Below the pieces are notes generated by a model. That model saw nothing but the letters and a program-made list of their open reading frames with translations, ran no database searches and had not been told where the DNA came from. A program made the translations under genes and the position numbers. Source: Brachionus plicatilis (taxonomy: Eukaryota > Rotifera > Eurotatoria > Ploima > Brachionidae). Taken from it: 64,000 nt of DNA. This document shows positions 23,161-32,921 of the stretch, one piece after another. Within the stretch, counting starts at the first letter, position 1; every line of letters starts with the position of its first letter. The stretch is from contig QEOQ01000092.1 of assembly GCA_010279815.1 (NCBI GenBank), positions 165,146 to 229,145 on the forward strand, given 5' to 3'.

Positions 23161-23582
23161 TTTTTAAAGGAGACATACAGCTGTTAGATTTTTGTGACAA
23201 AAGATCATACTATCTTGATCTTGAATCGATGAAGAAAAAGAAGGCGACAATACTTCAGACATCTTTCTTGATTGTATTTTTTTCAAAAAATTTTTATAAA
23301 ATTATTTTAAAAAAAAGCAGTATTTTAAATAGTGACTTGGACTTAGAGTTTTTAATTTTTTTATAAAGATAATACAAGAAATTTTGTAGAAAAAAATTAA
23401 TCCTTTCAAAGGGAAAGTTTCTGAAAAATTTTCTGGATTTTCATGTCTGATATTTTTTTTTTAAAAAAGGGGTTTCTCAAAATATTAGCTTTTTAAAACA
23501 AAAAAATTGACTCTTTATTTTTTATCAAAATTTATTTTTAATTTTTATAAATTTAATATTTGAAGTTTTTTAAAATTAGCTC

Positions 23583-23672
23583 TAAAATCGGTTTAAAATG
23601 TTCAAACCGGTTTGAAGATTTTAAACCGGTTCTAAAACCGGTCTTGATATTAGAACCGGTCTACCAGCCCTA
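23583..23672. repeat. AACCGGTT-rich hAT-like end
   Basis: Repeated 'aaccggtt' words and a terminal 'ccagcccta' resemble the MITE at 9200-9527. No left partner with a matching 8-bp duplication was found. Confidence 0.4.
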
Positions 23673-23966
23673 CTTTAAACTGTTTAGTTTGCTCACTTGA
23701 CGACGCTTTTAATTAATTTTTCAAATTTGATAAGCCAAAAGTCAGAAAAGCTTTTTTTTTCTTGAAATTAAATCCAAATTCAATTTAAGAGTTTTTCAAA
23801 CAAAGTTTTTTTAATATAAATTCTGATTTATTTTACTACTGACAACACCGCATATGCTGAAAAAACTTAAAATATTCGCTTTTTAGCTTACTATACTTTA
23901 TAGACTGAGTTGTGAATTTTTTTATTGTAAATAAACGCTTATAAGACAATATTTCTCTGTTTTTGT

Positions 23967-24124
23967 TAGTGTTGGGCGCCTGTCATGCGGCCAGGTTGCT
24001 GGTCCAAAAAAAAATTTGGCCGCGCTCGGCCCAAAAAGAGGCCGGTTCAAATGGCGGTCCATGGCCGGCCGTATTTTAATGCCCGGACAGGTAGCCGGCC
24101 AAAATTAGCCGTGTGCCATCACTA
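23967..24124. mobile_element. hAT MITE, 158 bp, perfect 8-bp TSD
   Basis: It starts tagtgttgggcgcctgtc and ends gtgtgccatcacta. The flanks 23959-23966 and 24125-24132 are both 'gtttttgt'. The GC-rich body with repeated 'ggccgg' contrasts with its surroundings and resembles the element at 58423-58800. It encodes nothing. Confidence 0.9.
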
Positions 24125-24256
24125 GTTTTTGTAAACTCTTGTTTGCGAGGTATGATCAGCCTTGGAAATAAAGATAAAAGTGCTTTTGAAAAGCTCTTTT
24201 TTACAAAAAGGTTTATTAGCCATTTTTTGTGAATAATTGATAAATTTTGAATTTTT

Positions 24257-24307
24257 TTGATTAAATTGATTAAATTGATTAAATTGATTAAATTGATTAA
24301 ATTGATT
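24257..24307. repeat. 9-bp minisatellite, about 5.5 units
   Basis: Tandem 'ttaaattga' units occur without spacers. This is not a CRISPR array. Confidence 0.9.
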
Positions 24308-24957
24308 TTTTGATTAGATTTATGTTAAAACATTTATTTGCTTTGAAAATTTTTTCCTTAGCAAAATTCTTTATTATATATTGATAGAAAAACTAAATTT
24401 TAATTTAATTTTACAAAAAAAAATAAATAAGTCAAAAAAAAATATAACATTTTCTTCACTATATCAAACTTATTATAATAATTGACTTTGACTCCAATTA
24501 AAAAAAAAAGTAAACTGAATGAAAATGATATCGAAAAGTTATCTAATTTAAAAGAAAGACCGTCTGAGTTCTGTTTTAATAATTCTACTCAATCAAATAT
24601 TGATTGTTTTAAACTAAAAATTTATTTTTTTTTTGTTTTAATTATTGTTATGGCTTTGAATTGTAATTGTACTAAAATCAATAAATTGTTTATTTTTTAT
24701 TTTTTTCATTTTTCCGAATAATCGAATTTCAGGAAAAATTAATCCAGACCGGTTTTTTACGGTCGTCAGGATAAAAGAACGTCGACTGTATTAATAAAAT
24801 TTATTGATAGAAGAAACGAAATTTTTAAAAAGCAAATTTTTTTCAAAATTAATATTTTGTTCATTTAATATATTTTTAATTTTTAAAGGCCCGTTAAAAT
24901 CGGTTACACAATTTTTTAAAATAATACCACAATTGTTAAATAAATGTACACAATTTT
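24308..24957. other. AT-rich stretch before the assembly gap
   Basis: A 79-codon open frame at 24482-24721 is lysine-rich at first and then hydrophobic. It has no recognised family and is probably chance. Confidence 0.4.
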
Positions 24958-25399
24958 NNNNNNNNNNNNNNNNNNNNNNNNNNNNNNNNNNNNNNNNNNN
25001 NNNNNNNNNNNNNNNNNNNNNNNNNNNNNNNNNNNNNNNNNNNNNNNNNNNNNNNNNNNNNNNNNNNNNNNNNNNNNNNNNNNNNNNNNNNNNNNNNNNN
25101 NNNNNNNNNNNNNNNNNNNNNNNNNNNNNNNNNNNNNNNNNNNNNNNNNNNNNNNNNNNNNNNNNNNNNNNNNNNNNNNNNNNNNNNNNNNNNNNNNNNN
25201 NNNNNNNNNNNNNNNNNNNNNNNNNNNNNNNNNNNNNNNNNNNNNNNNNNNNNNNNNNNNNNNNNNNNNNNNNNNNNNNNNNNNNNNNNNNNNNNNNNNN
25301 NNNNNNNNNNNNNNNNNNNNNNNNNNNNNNNNNNNNNNNNNNNNNNNNNNNNNNNNNNNNNNNNNNNNNNNNNNNNNNNNNNNNNNNNNNNNNNNNNNN
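24958..25399. other. Assembly gap (442 N)
   Basis: The bases are undetermined. Frames spanning the gap are artefacts. Confidence 0.99.
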
Positions 25400-25458
25400 T
25401 AAATAAAGACGTTTATCCATCCAGAAAATTTTATTTCATGAAAATTAAAACATTTATA

Positions 25459-25914
25459 ATGTCTAGTGCAAGCATTTTAGAAAATAACTTTAACGACACA
25501 GTCGAAGATGCTGAGCTTTTAACAAAAAACAAAAGAAGCACAGGTAGGACTTTTGATTTTTTGCATGATTGCGAATCGTTAGATGAATTCAAGCGGCTAA
25601 TTAAAGATCTTAGGTTCGATAATATCGCTTGGCTTTTTCATTTGACCAATCGACTAGCCGATTGTGACAAGCATATTTACAATTGCAAACATCGGCGAAA
25701 AGGCTGCAAAAAAGCCATTTTTTTTTGAACTTAAAATAACGCGGTACCGTGCACATATCCGACAACGAGCATTCGAATCATCCCGAAGAAGAAGGTTTTG
25801 TAACTAGACAAGAACGAAGCCTTTGACAGCGAGTCAAAATCTTGCGAAAACTGTGGCAGTAAAATGACGAAAAGAAGATACTGGGCTTGTCCGAATAAAT
25901 GTGGTAAAAAATAA
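25459..25914 (+). pseudogene. Zinc-finger protein, FLYWCH/MULE-like, frameshifted
   Basis: A frame from the ATG at 25459 reads STGRTFDFLHDCESLDEFKR..., then a Cys block YNCKHRRKGCKKA. It shifts at a run of ten T near 25718. A second frame supplies VHISDNEHSNHPEEEGF, giving the C-x5-C ... H-x2-H-like arrangement of FLYWCH/WRKY-type fingers seen in MULE transposases and related genes. A third frame ends with a zinc ribbon, SCENCGSKMTKRRYWACPNK followed by CGKK-stop. Whether this is a dead transposon piece or a host gene with sequencing errors in homopolymers cannot be told. The preceding gap hides the upstream part. Confidence 0.55.
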
Positions 25915-26344
25915 TTTTTTTGTTTTTTTTGAAATAATTTTTTTTTGAATTTTTTGTGTGGTAAAAAAAATTTTTTGTGAAATTAAAAAAATTAATATAG
26001 TTTTTTTTTAATATTTGTGTTTCTTTTAATAAATATGTGTTGAAATATAAAAAAAAGGTTCTTCTTAATTTTAATGGATATTTTTATTAATTGTGTTTTT
26101 TTAATAAAATTGTGGTATGTAACTTAAAAATTGTGGTATCAAAAATGATTTCGCGATTTTTAAAGAGTTGATTTGCTTGAAAATTATATTTTTATATCCA
26201 CCCGTAAGAGCCAAACCGCCCCGGAATCGGAAAAAAATAAGAAAAAAATTAACTTGAACAAAAATTTAAATGATCTTAAGCCAAAACGTCTAATTTGAAG
26301 GAATTAAAAGATCATATCCTTAAAATTATTTTTTAATTTGAAAC

Positions 26345-26440
26345 CGAAAAAGTGATTTGAAGCATCGCACTTTTTTAATGTTATTTCAACAATGTTATAC
26401 ATTTTGTAATTCAAACACAAAAATTAAATTAAATTAAATA
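26345..26440 (+). repeat. Dispersed repeat, copy 4
   Basis: 'tttgaagcatcgcacttttt', 'aatgttatttcaacaatgtt' and 'tgtaattcaaacacaaaaat' are among the clearest matches in the family. Confidence 0.65.
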
Positions 26441-26465
26441 AAACTAATCAAATAATATGATAACA

Positions 26466-26650
26466 GATATTTAACAGATATTTTGTAGAATCTTCAAAGG
26501 TATTTTTATAGATTTTTTGTTGAATTTCGAACGCTTTTTCTTCATAATTTCTACTCTTTTCTGTAAATATTCTACAAAAAAATTTTAAAAATTCTTTCTA
26601 ATTACAATAAGAAATCTATATTGATTTCTATAAAGATTCTGCAAAATATC
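26466..26650. mobile_element. Small MITE-like inverted repeat
   Basis: The ends gatattttgtagaatctt (26466-26483) and aagattctgcaaaatatc (26633-26650) are inverted copies with one mismatch. No ORF is present, and the TSD is unclear. Confidence 0.5.
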
Positions 26651-27960
26651 AATAAAAATTATTTAATTGTAAATAAAGATCGGCACATATAAAACAAACA
26701 AATGAAATAATAAAAAATAAATAATAGTAATATTAAATCATAAAAAAAATAACTGATGGACTATTTTGATACAAAAAAACTTAAAGCAAATCAAAAAATA
26801 TAGAATAAGATAATTTTATAAATTATATCTTCTTCAAATGGCAAGTTTTTTTTCTATTTTACGTTTTTAGAAATAATTTCGTAATTATATTTCAAATTTT
26901 AATATGATTAAGTATTGAGTTTAAATTTAACAATGTAATTTCAATAAAGTTAAATCGAAAAAAATGTTGCCAAATATATCTCAAAATTTTCTTTAAAAAT
27001 TTTTCACGAAAGATTTTTTAGAGAATCTGTAAAGAGACTACAAAAAATCGCTAAAAACGTTTTGACTGGTAGGACAGATTAAAGATTTTAGAGAGAATAT
27101 AGAGAAAAAATAAAGATTTTTTTATTCAAATTAATGAATTTTTTGTATCTCTAAAATATCTCTATTTTTTCTTCCAAATAGTTCAATTTATAAATATTTT
27201 TTAAAAAATCTTTAAAAAATCTCTAAAAAATGTTTGACTGGGAAGTACGCCCAAAGGGGTTATGAATCGAATGATATGTAGGATAATTGAAAAACATTTA
27301 AAAAAAATATAGCATGCTTTTTTCTCTCAAAAATTGTTTACTTCTAATGGGGTGATAAAATCCCAAACCAGTAATTTGAAATTAGGCTCCTTTACAAATT
27401 TATTTTTAAAGCTAGCTCTAACCTATTTCGTCTATTGGATTCAGCACGTTTCAAATGCCCTATGAGAATTCTTTCAGAATTTTAAGAGTTGTCTATGGGC
27501 ATTTATCTAATGAGGATATTTTTTAGTACTAAATAGGTTAAAAAGGTTTCCACCCCAATAATATAATTTAAAAATTTTAAATAGATAAAATCCTATTTTA
27601 GTCTGAAGCTTATATTTATTGTTAAAAACATTTCTTAAAATGTTTAGCATTTCATTTTGAATTTTCTTTTTGATAAGTAAAACAAAAAGTTTTTAGATTT
27701 AAATTGAGTTTTGAGCTCGAGAATATTATCACAAGATTTGATAAAAATATCATAATTTAAAATGCTATTAAGAGGAAAATTTGCTTTTAAATTATTCACG
27801 ATTAATCAAATTCAAAAGATAATAAACTTCAAATTTTAATTTAATAAGATTGTTGCTAAGAAAATATCTTATTTTTGGAATGAAAAAACAAAAAAATTTT
27901 CTATTTAAATGCATCAAAAACTTCTAAAATAAAAAACAATAGCAAGAAAATAACAAGAAC
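26651..27960. other. AT-rich DNA with degraded repeats
   Basis: Two direct copies of 'aaaaaatc(g/t)ctaaaaa', each followed by a 'gtttgactgg'-type string, lie near 27043 and 27212, possibly MITE ends. No gene is recognised. Confidence 0.4.
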
Positions 27961-27964
27961 TTTA

Positions 27965-28509
27965 GAGAAATTGTAATTTAGGACCGTCGGAGGTCTGCTC
28001 TTCGAGGGCATTTTTTTTTCTTTTAGGATTAGAAAATTTGGAAAATCTAATCGAAAGGTGTAATGGAATTTTAATCAAACAATTCAAGGTTGTACAATTA
28101 ATGTTTGGTGTCTTGCAATTATATATAATGCTGCTTTTATAACTGGAAGTTGCGAAAAAACAATTTAACTTTGGAACATTGATAAAGGCATCTCTACAAA
28201 AAAATTTCAAGAGCATACATATTTGGTTATTATATACAACTAAACTTTGGAACACTAACATAAGCATCTGTACAAAGGCATTTCAAGGGGACACAAATCT
28301 TGTCTGGTGTCTTGCAATTTTAGACAATTATATTTTTATTTCTGGAAGTTGAGAAAATACAATTAAACTTTGGAACACTTACAAAAACATCCGTACAAAA
28401 GAAAATTCAAGGGATCACAAAATTTGTTACTTGTCTGGCAATTATAGTGATACCACTTTTATTAATGGAAATAGTTTTGATAGAATTAAACTTTGGAACA
28501 TTTGCTAAT
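27965..28509 (+). pseudogene. WD40-repeat pseudogene
   Basis: Plus-strand frames encode LENLENLIERCNGILI, matching the N-terminal ENLENHIERCDGILI of the gene at 12146-13042. Broken WD40 repeats follow, including AFQGDTNLVWCLAILDN, FISGS, NTIKLWNT and a final IKLWNIC. Several stops and frameshifts exclude function. It lies immediately 5' of the LINE remnant. Confidence 0.85.
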
Positions 28510-28558
28510 ATTTATTCTGGTATTAATAATTGTTTAATTTTTATGCAAAATTTAAATT

Positions 28559-28634
28559 TTTTTTTTCAAAAATAAAAAAATTTGATAAATTTTTGATTTA
28601 ATTTTTTGTGTTTGAATTAAAAAATTTATCTTGG
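28559..28634. repeat. Flanking direct repeat, left copy (~75 bp)
   Basis: It is almost the same as 29055-29132 ('tttttgatttaattttttgt' core and 'tatcttg' end). The two copies abut the LINE remnant exactly. Confidence 0.7.
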
Positions 28635-29054
28635 TAGTAGGAGTAGTAGTAGTAGTATAAATGCTGTGGGAGACTTGAGTCTCCAAGTAGTGGTGCACGT
28701 GGGCACTCCACTATTTAAATAAGCTATTTTTAAATATCTTTTTTTTACATTTTTTTGAATATCCTGTTTTTAGATACAAGAAAATTTTTAAATTTAACTC
28801 GCATCAAACAAAGAATTTTTATAAAATATTTTAACTCAGTAGCTTGTCAATTCTCTTTTTAAAAATGTTCGTTTTATTGACGCTCTTAGTCACTTCATCC
28901 AGAGTGTAACAAAGTGTTGGATGAGATCACCACGCCTGCTCTTCTCTTCAAGTGTGCTCCAGCCTAGAGCCTCTCTTCTTTCAAGGTATAGTTTTGATTT
29001 CAGTTCAGGCACCATTTTTGAAAATCTACGCTGAACTTGCTCAAGGATCTCGAA
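28635..29054 (-). mobile_element. 5'-truncated LINE with (TAC)n tail
   Basis: Minus sense: FEILEQVQRRFSKMVPELKS, YLERREALGWSTLEEKSRRG and DLIQHF, then after a frameshift FKKRIDKLL. This is the post-RT C-terminal domain of a jockey/CR1-type LINE. The 3' UTR holds a hairpin, ggagacttgagtctcc, and a (TAC)n tail at 28635-28660. Nothing 5' of the thumb region remains. Confidence 0.85.
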
Positions 29055-29132
29055 TTTTTTTTAAAAAATAAAAAATTTGATAATTGAATTTTTGATTTAA
29101 TTTTTTGTGTCTGAATTACAAACTGTATCTTG
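29055..29132. repeat. Flanking direct repeat, right copy; overlaps dispersed repeat
   Basis: Partner of 28559-28634. Sequence up to about 29170 ('aagtgcgatgtttta', minus sense) extends the WD40-associated dispersed repeat, so the LINE inserted into one copy of it. Confidence 0.65.
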
Positions 29133-29170
29133 TATTGAAATCACATTGTAAAAGTGCGATGTTTTAAATA

Positions 29171-30777
29171 AAAAAATAATTTAAAGAGAATTGAAATTAA
29201 ACTTTTTCTTTTTTTGTTTAAAATTTTAAACAATTAATTTAGATTTTAAATTCAGTCATTTAGAATTTTTTTTTATTGATAATTGATGTTTGGGTTTGTA
29301 ATGCAATCAACCTTAAAATATTATTTTAAGTTTAAAAAACTATTTTGGTTCTACGAAATTTGAATTAAATTTAAAAATCAGATAAAAATTCTGAGTTATA
29401 ATTTCATATGAGATTTAAAAAAATTTAAAATATCCCTTTTTATTGAACTTAAATTGGTTTTTAAATTTTTAATTGATTTGAATTTTTAAGTAAAAAAAAT
29501 AAAAAAATAATAACATAAAATTATTTTTGTTTGAATGAATGAATGAATGAATAAAAAAGTTATGAATTTTAATTTCTGAATTATACCTGAATTAATTAAA
29601 TTATTGATTGTTTTTGCTAAATAAATTAGAGATCAATCATTTTGATGTAAATTTGATACTGAACTTTTATTAAACATAACATGTCTTATAAAGTTTAGCA
29701 TTTATTTTTTAAAAATATCAAAATCATTAGATTAATTAAGTTTTAAAATTTTAAATGATCGTCTTGATCTTAAAATTTGATCTGAAACTTAAATTTGCCA
29801 TCGAAGAGAAAAGTCTTTTGACAACCAAAAATCTGGTTTTCACATTTAAAAAAAAAGAATTTCACGCACATAAAAAATTCCAGATCAAAACTACAAAAAT
29901 TTTTTAAAAAATTAATTTTATTTTAATAAACACACAAAAAAATTATTCAATAATAAGTCTAATAAAAAATCGATTTGAATTGAGTCTAATAATTTAAATA
30001 AATTGAGTCTAAATTTTAATTTTAATCTTCCTCTTATACGTTTACTTTGTATTGAGCCTTAGTTATCGTGATGTTTAAGGCAAATACACAGCTTTACACG
30101 ATGAGGACATTGGCCAAAATTGTAACAATTTTTATTTACACAGAATTTAGGGGCATTTTATAGTTTGAACATTTTATAGTTATATATTGTAAAACTAACC
30201 AAATTAGACTTAGGGTAGTTAATTTGATGCTTTTGAAGCATTTTTTTATTTACTTGTTTTGTATATCTCTAACCCTAACTTTTTTTTTTAATGGAATTCT
30301 TTTTCCTAGCAGAAAATAGATAAAAAATTTCGCTTTTTTTAATTAAAAATACAAAATACATTCAATTAAAAATATTAAATCAAATCACAATTAGTTTTTA
30401 AAAATAAGAAACTTTATAAAATAATATTTTGAAGATTATAGCTGATTTTATTCAAAATTATATATGGTATACTTTTCGTCTTTAAATTAAATTTTTGTAC
30501 AATTTTGAAAAAGCATGAAAAAAGATGGATGTTTCTAATTTTTATTAAAAAAATAAATGGAAATTGCTTTTGAAATTTTATTGCATTGAAATTACATAGA
30601 TAAATCAAACATAGGATATTCAGTTTTGTTTCAAATGACAAAACTTGTTTTTGATACATTTACATTATGGTATATGATTTTTATTAAAGCATCCTATTTC
30701 ATATAAAAATAAAATTCACAAAATTTTGTTTAAACTAATATGATTGAAAAAAAACTCCCATTAATTTTTTAAAAAAT
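29171..30777. other. AT-rich stretch, no recognised gene
   Basis: A short (GAAT)n run occurs at 29533-29552. The open frame at 30414-30659 shows no recognisable motif. Confidence 0.4.
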
Positions 30778-30850
30778 AAATTTGAAACATCACACCTTTT
30801 TCATGCTTTTTCAAAATTGTATAAAAAAAACTTGATTAAATTAAAATACA
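30778..30850 (+). repeat. Dispersed repeat, copy 6 (degenerate)
   Basis: 'tttgaaacatcacacctttt' and 'tgctttttcaaaattgtata' match the WD40-associated repeat. It lies just 3' of the second WD40 gene. Confidence 0.5.
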
Positions 30851-31009
30851 CATATATATTTCTTAATTAGAAATTAAATTTTATGAATGAATTTTTTGTT
30901 TTCCTTTTTTGAAAAGAAAAATTTTGATTTTTATTGATTAAAATAAATGGACTTTTTAACAATAAAAAATAAACTAAAAAAATTGAAACAATCAGAAAAA
31001 TGTGAATAA

Positions 31010-31891
31010 TTATTGGCAAATATGCCAAACTTTTATTGTTTTATCCCAACTTCCACTAATAAAAGAGTTAATATCGATAACTGCAAGACAATAAACTGAA
31101 CTGGTATGACCCTGAAAGGTTTTGATACAAAGTTCTTTCTGTATATTCCAAAATTTAATTGTTTTATCGCCACTTCCACTAATAAAAGTGTTCTCATCGA
31201 TAATTCTAACAGAAGTAACAAAACTTGTATGACCGTGAAAGGTTTTGGTACAGCATGCTTTCTCTGTATTCCAAACTTTTATTGTTTTATCCCAACTTCC
31301 ACTAATAAAAGTATTTTTATCAATAATTGCAAGACAATTAACATCATTAGCATCACCTTGAAAAGTTTTGGTGCATATTTCTTTCTCTGTATTCCAAATT
31401 TTAATTGTATCATCAGAACTTCCACTAATAAAGGTATTATTATCTGTAATTTCAAGACAATAAACAGAACTTGTGTGACCCTGAAAAGTTGTGATACAAA
31501 GTTCTTTCTGTATATTCCAAACTTTAATTGTTTTATCACAACTTCCACTAATAAATAATTTTTCATCGATTACTGCAAGACATCGAACATAATTTGTATG
31601 ACCTTGAAAGGTTTTGGTACAGCATGCTTTCTCGGTATTCCAAATTTTTATTGTTTTATCACAACTTCCACTAATAAAAGTATTTTTATCAATAATTGCA
31701 AGACATTCAACAGAATTTGTATGACCTTCAAAGGTCTTGGTACATACGCCTTTGTCAATATTCCAAAGTTTAATTGTTTTATCGCCACTTCCACTAATAA
31801 ATGTATTTTTATCAATAATTTCAAGACACCAAATAGAATCGCTATGACCTTGAAGGGTTTTTATTTCGATTGGATTTTCCATATTTTTCAA
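31010..31891 (-). CDS. Intronless WD40-repeat protein (293 aa, seven blades)
   Basis: The open frame from ATG (31891) to stop consists almost wholly of seven WD40 repeats of 41 residues (GHTNSVECLAIIDKNTFISG followed by SCDKTIKIWN). Seven is the usual count for a closed propeller. Each repeat has the GH and W-x-(T/I) ends, except blade 5, where GD replaces GH. There is no N-terminal extension, unlike the 12.1-kb paralogue. The repeats alternate two linker types (NTEKACC and NIQKELC), suggesting duplication in pairs. WD40 propellers act as protein scaffolds, but the partner here is unknown. A Merlin element begins 124 bp upstream of the ATG and could affect expression. Confidence 0.88.
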   Translation of the reverse strand: MKNMENPIEIKTLQGHSDSIWCLEIIDKNTFISGSGDKTIKLWNIDKGVCTKTFEGHTNSVECLAIIDKNTFISGSCDKTIKIWNTEKACCTKTFQGHTNYVRCLAVIDEKLFISGSCDKTIKVWNIQKELCITTFQGHTSSVYCLEITDNNTFISGSSDDTIKIWNTEKEICTKTFQGDANDVNCLAIIDKNTFISGSWDKTIKVWNTEKACCTKTFHGHTSFVTSVRIIDENTFISGSGDKTIKFWNIQKELCIKTFQGHTSSVYCLAVIDINSFISGSWDKTIKVWHICQ

Positions 31892-32109
31892 ATATATTTT
31901 TTAGAAGTTTTTGATGCATTTTAAATGGGAAACCTTTATTTATTATTGCGACCAAACAAAAAACATTAGCTTAGCAACGAGCACTTTGAGTATGCGAAAT
32001 GAATTAACATTTTTCGGCAATAGTCGAATATGTGATCGCTCGATCACATAATTTACAAGAAAAAAATTTGTGATCGCATAAAAATTATACATTATTATTT
32101 TTTCTAAAA

Positions 32110-32406
32110 ATGAGACATGAAATTGATAAACTTGAATTAAATTATATCGAACGATTTCAAACAAATGGTATTTTAACTAAAGATCATTATTGTTTTTTTT
32201 GTTGTACAAAATTGAAACTTGTTGGACGTCGTCGTAACCAAAATGCTAAAATAATGGCTTCTTTTCGTTGTCCAAAATGTGAAAAATACCAAAGCGTCAA
32301 TAGAAACTCATTTTTTAGTTTGTTTAAGAGCCCACTGTTGTTGATCGTTGAGATAATAAAGTTTTGGTGTGCTCAAATTACAATATCATACTCAAATTAC
32401 ATATGA
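32110..32406 (+). CDS. Zinc-binding N-terminal domain of Merlin transposase
   Basis: It contains YCFFCCTKLKLVGRRRNQNA, then SFRCPKCEKYQSVNRNSFFS and LIVEIIKFWCAQI. In Merlin and IS1595-type transposases an N-terminal zinc ribbon (CxxC...C..C) precedes 'S-x-R-x-(S/N)SFF' and a helical segment before the DDE core. This frame stops right after that helical segment. A neighbouring frame continues YDILKIDNKITNKSKYVVSN for a short way. No catalytic residues are present, so it could bind element ends but not cut. A role as a self-repressor is inference. Confidence 0.6.
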   Translation: MRHEIDKLELNYIERFQTNGILTKDHYCFFCCTKLKLVGRRRNQNAKIMASFRCPKCEKYQSVNRNSFFSLFKSPLLLIVEIIKFWCAQITISYSNYI

Positions 32407-32447
32407 TATACTTAAAATTGACAATAAAATAACAAACAAATCGAAAT

Positions 32448-32762
32448 ATGTTGTTTCAAATGTTTATCAATGATTTAATAATTAATGAAAAAATAAGCAG
32501 TGTAAAACGGAAGGCTTTAGAGATAGAAAAGGCTTCGTACGAAAATCCAAAACCGTCAAAAATAGCATCAACTGCCGTATCTAATGTTTTGGAAAAGCCG
32601 AAAGGTCAAGATAAAATTCAATGTGATTTGTGTAAAGCTGTTGGGAAGATGAAGTTTGTTGAAAATGATTGGGGTCTAAAAAAACATAAGAGTCGGTGTC
32701 AAAAAAATAAAAATGTAAAAGGAAAAAAAACATATACAATTTTTAATTTTTTTATTAGATAA
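32448..32762 (+). CDS. Second small zinc-finger-like ORF in the Merlin element
   Basis: The 104-residue frame is Lys/Glu-rich. It carries IQCDLCKAVGKMKFVENDWG followed by LKKHKSRCQ, a C-x2-C ... H-x(3)-C arrangement like a C2H2/C2HC finger, and a basic tail (KNVKGKK). The start ATG is uncertain, since the first ~15 codons overlap the decayed continuation of the upstream ORF. It is not a known part of Merlin transposases that I recognise. It may be a fused or captured exon. Confidence 0.45.
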   Translation: MLFQMFINDLIINEKISSVKRKALEIEKASYENPKPSKIASTAVSNVLEKPKGQDKIQCDLCKAVGKMKFVENDWGLKKHKSRCQKNKNVKGKKTYTIFNFFIR

Positions 32763-32921
32763 TTGACTTGTTTGTAAATAAAAAAAAATAATCTAATTAC
32801 GATCACTTATTTTTTTATCAATTAAAATTTGTGATCGCGATCTTAACAGCGATCACAAATTAGACTTAAGACCACATGACATTTTTTGTCCGATCACATA
32901 TTCGACTATTCCCCATTTTTC

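Larger units (their letters stand above)
32016..32913. mobile_element. Merlin-type element, complete ends, 8-bp TSD
   Basis: The terminal repeats are ggcaatagtcgaatatgtga at the left and the complement of gggaatagtcgaatatgtga at the right. The flanks 32008-32015 and 32914-32921 are both 'catttttc'. Subterminal 'tgtgatcgc' words recur in both orientations near 32034-32080 and 32800-32875. An 8-bp TSD, GG-starting ends and a Merlin-like zinc-binding ORF agree with the Merlin/IS1016 superfamily. At 898 bp it has no room for a full DDE transposase. Confidence 0.9.

Noticed and set aside
22045..23672. hAT pseudogene bounded by 'tagggcctcgcc' and 'ccagcccta' as a complete element
   Set aside because: The ends look hAT-like, but the flanking octamers (gatctgtt and ctttaaac) do not match and the inner terminal sequences do not pair well.
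24257..24307. Regular repeats that might suggest a CRISPR array
   Set aside because: The 9-bp units are contiguous with no spacers, in a eukaryotic context. It is a minisatellite.
24791..25420. Long frames across the N block
   Set aside because: They consist mainly of undetermined bases. No coding claim is possible.
31106..31924. Open frames on both strands across the second WD40 gene
   Set aside because: They are frame shadows of tandem WD40 repeats. They lack independent composition or motifs.
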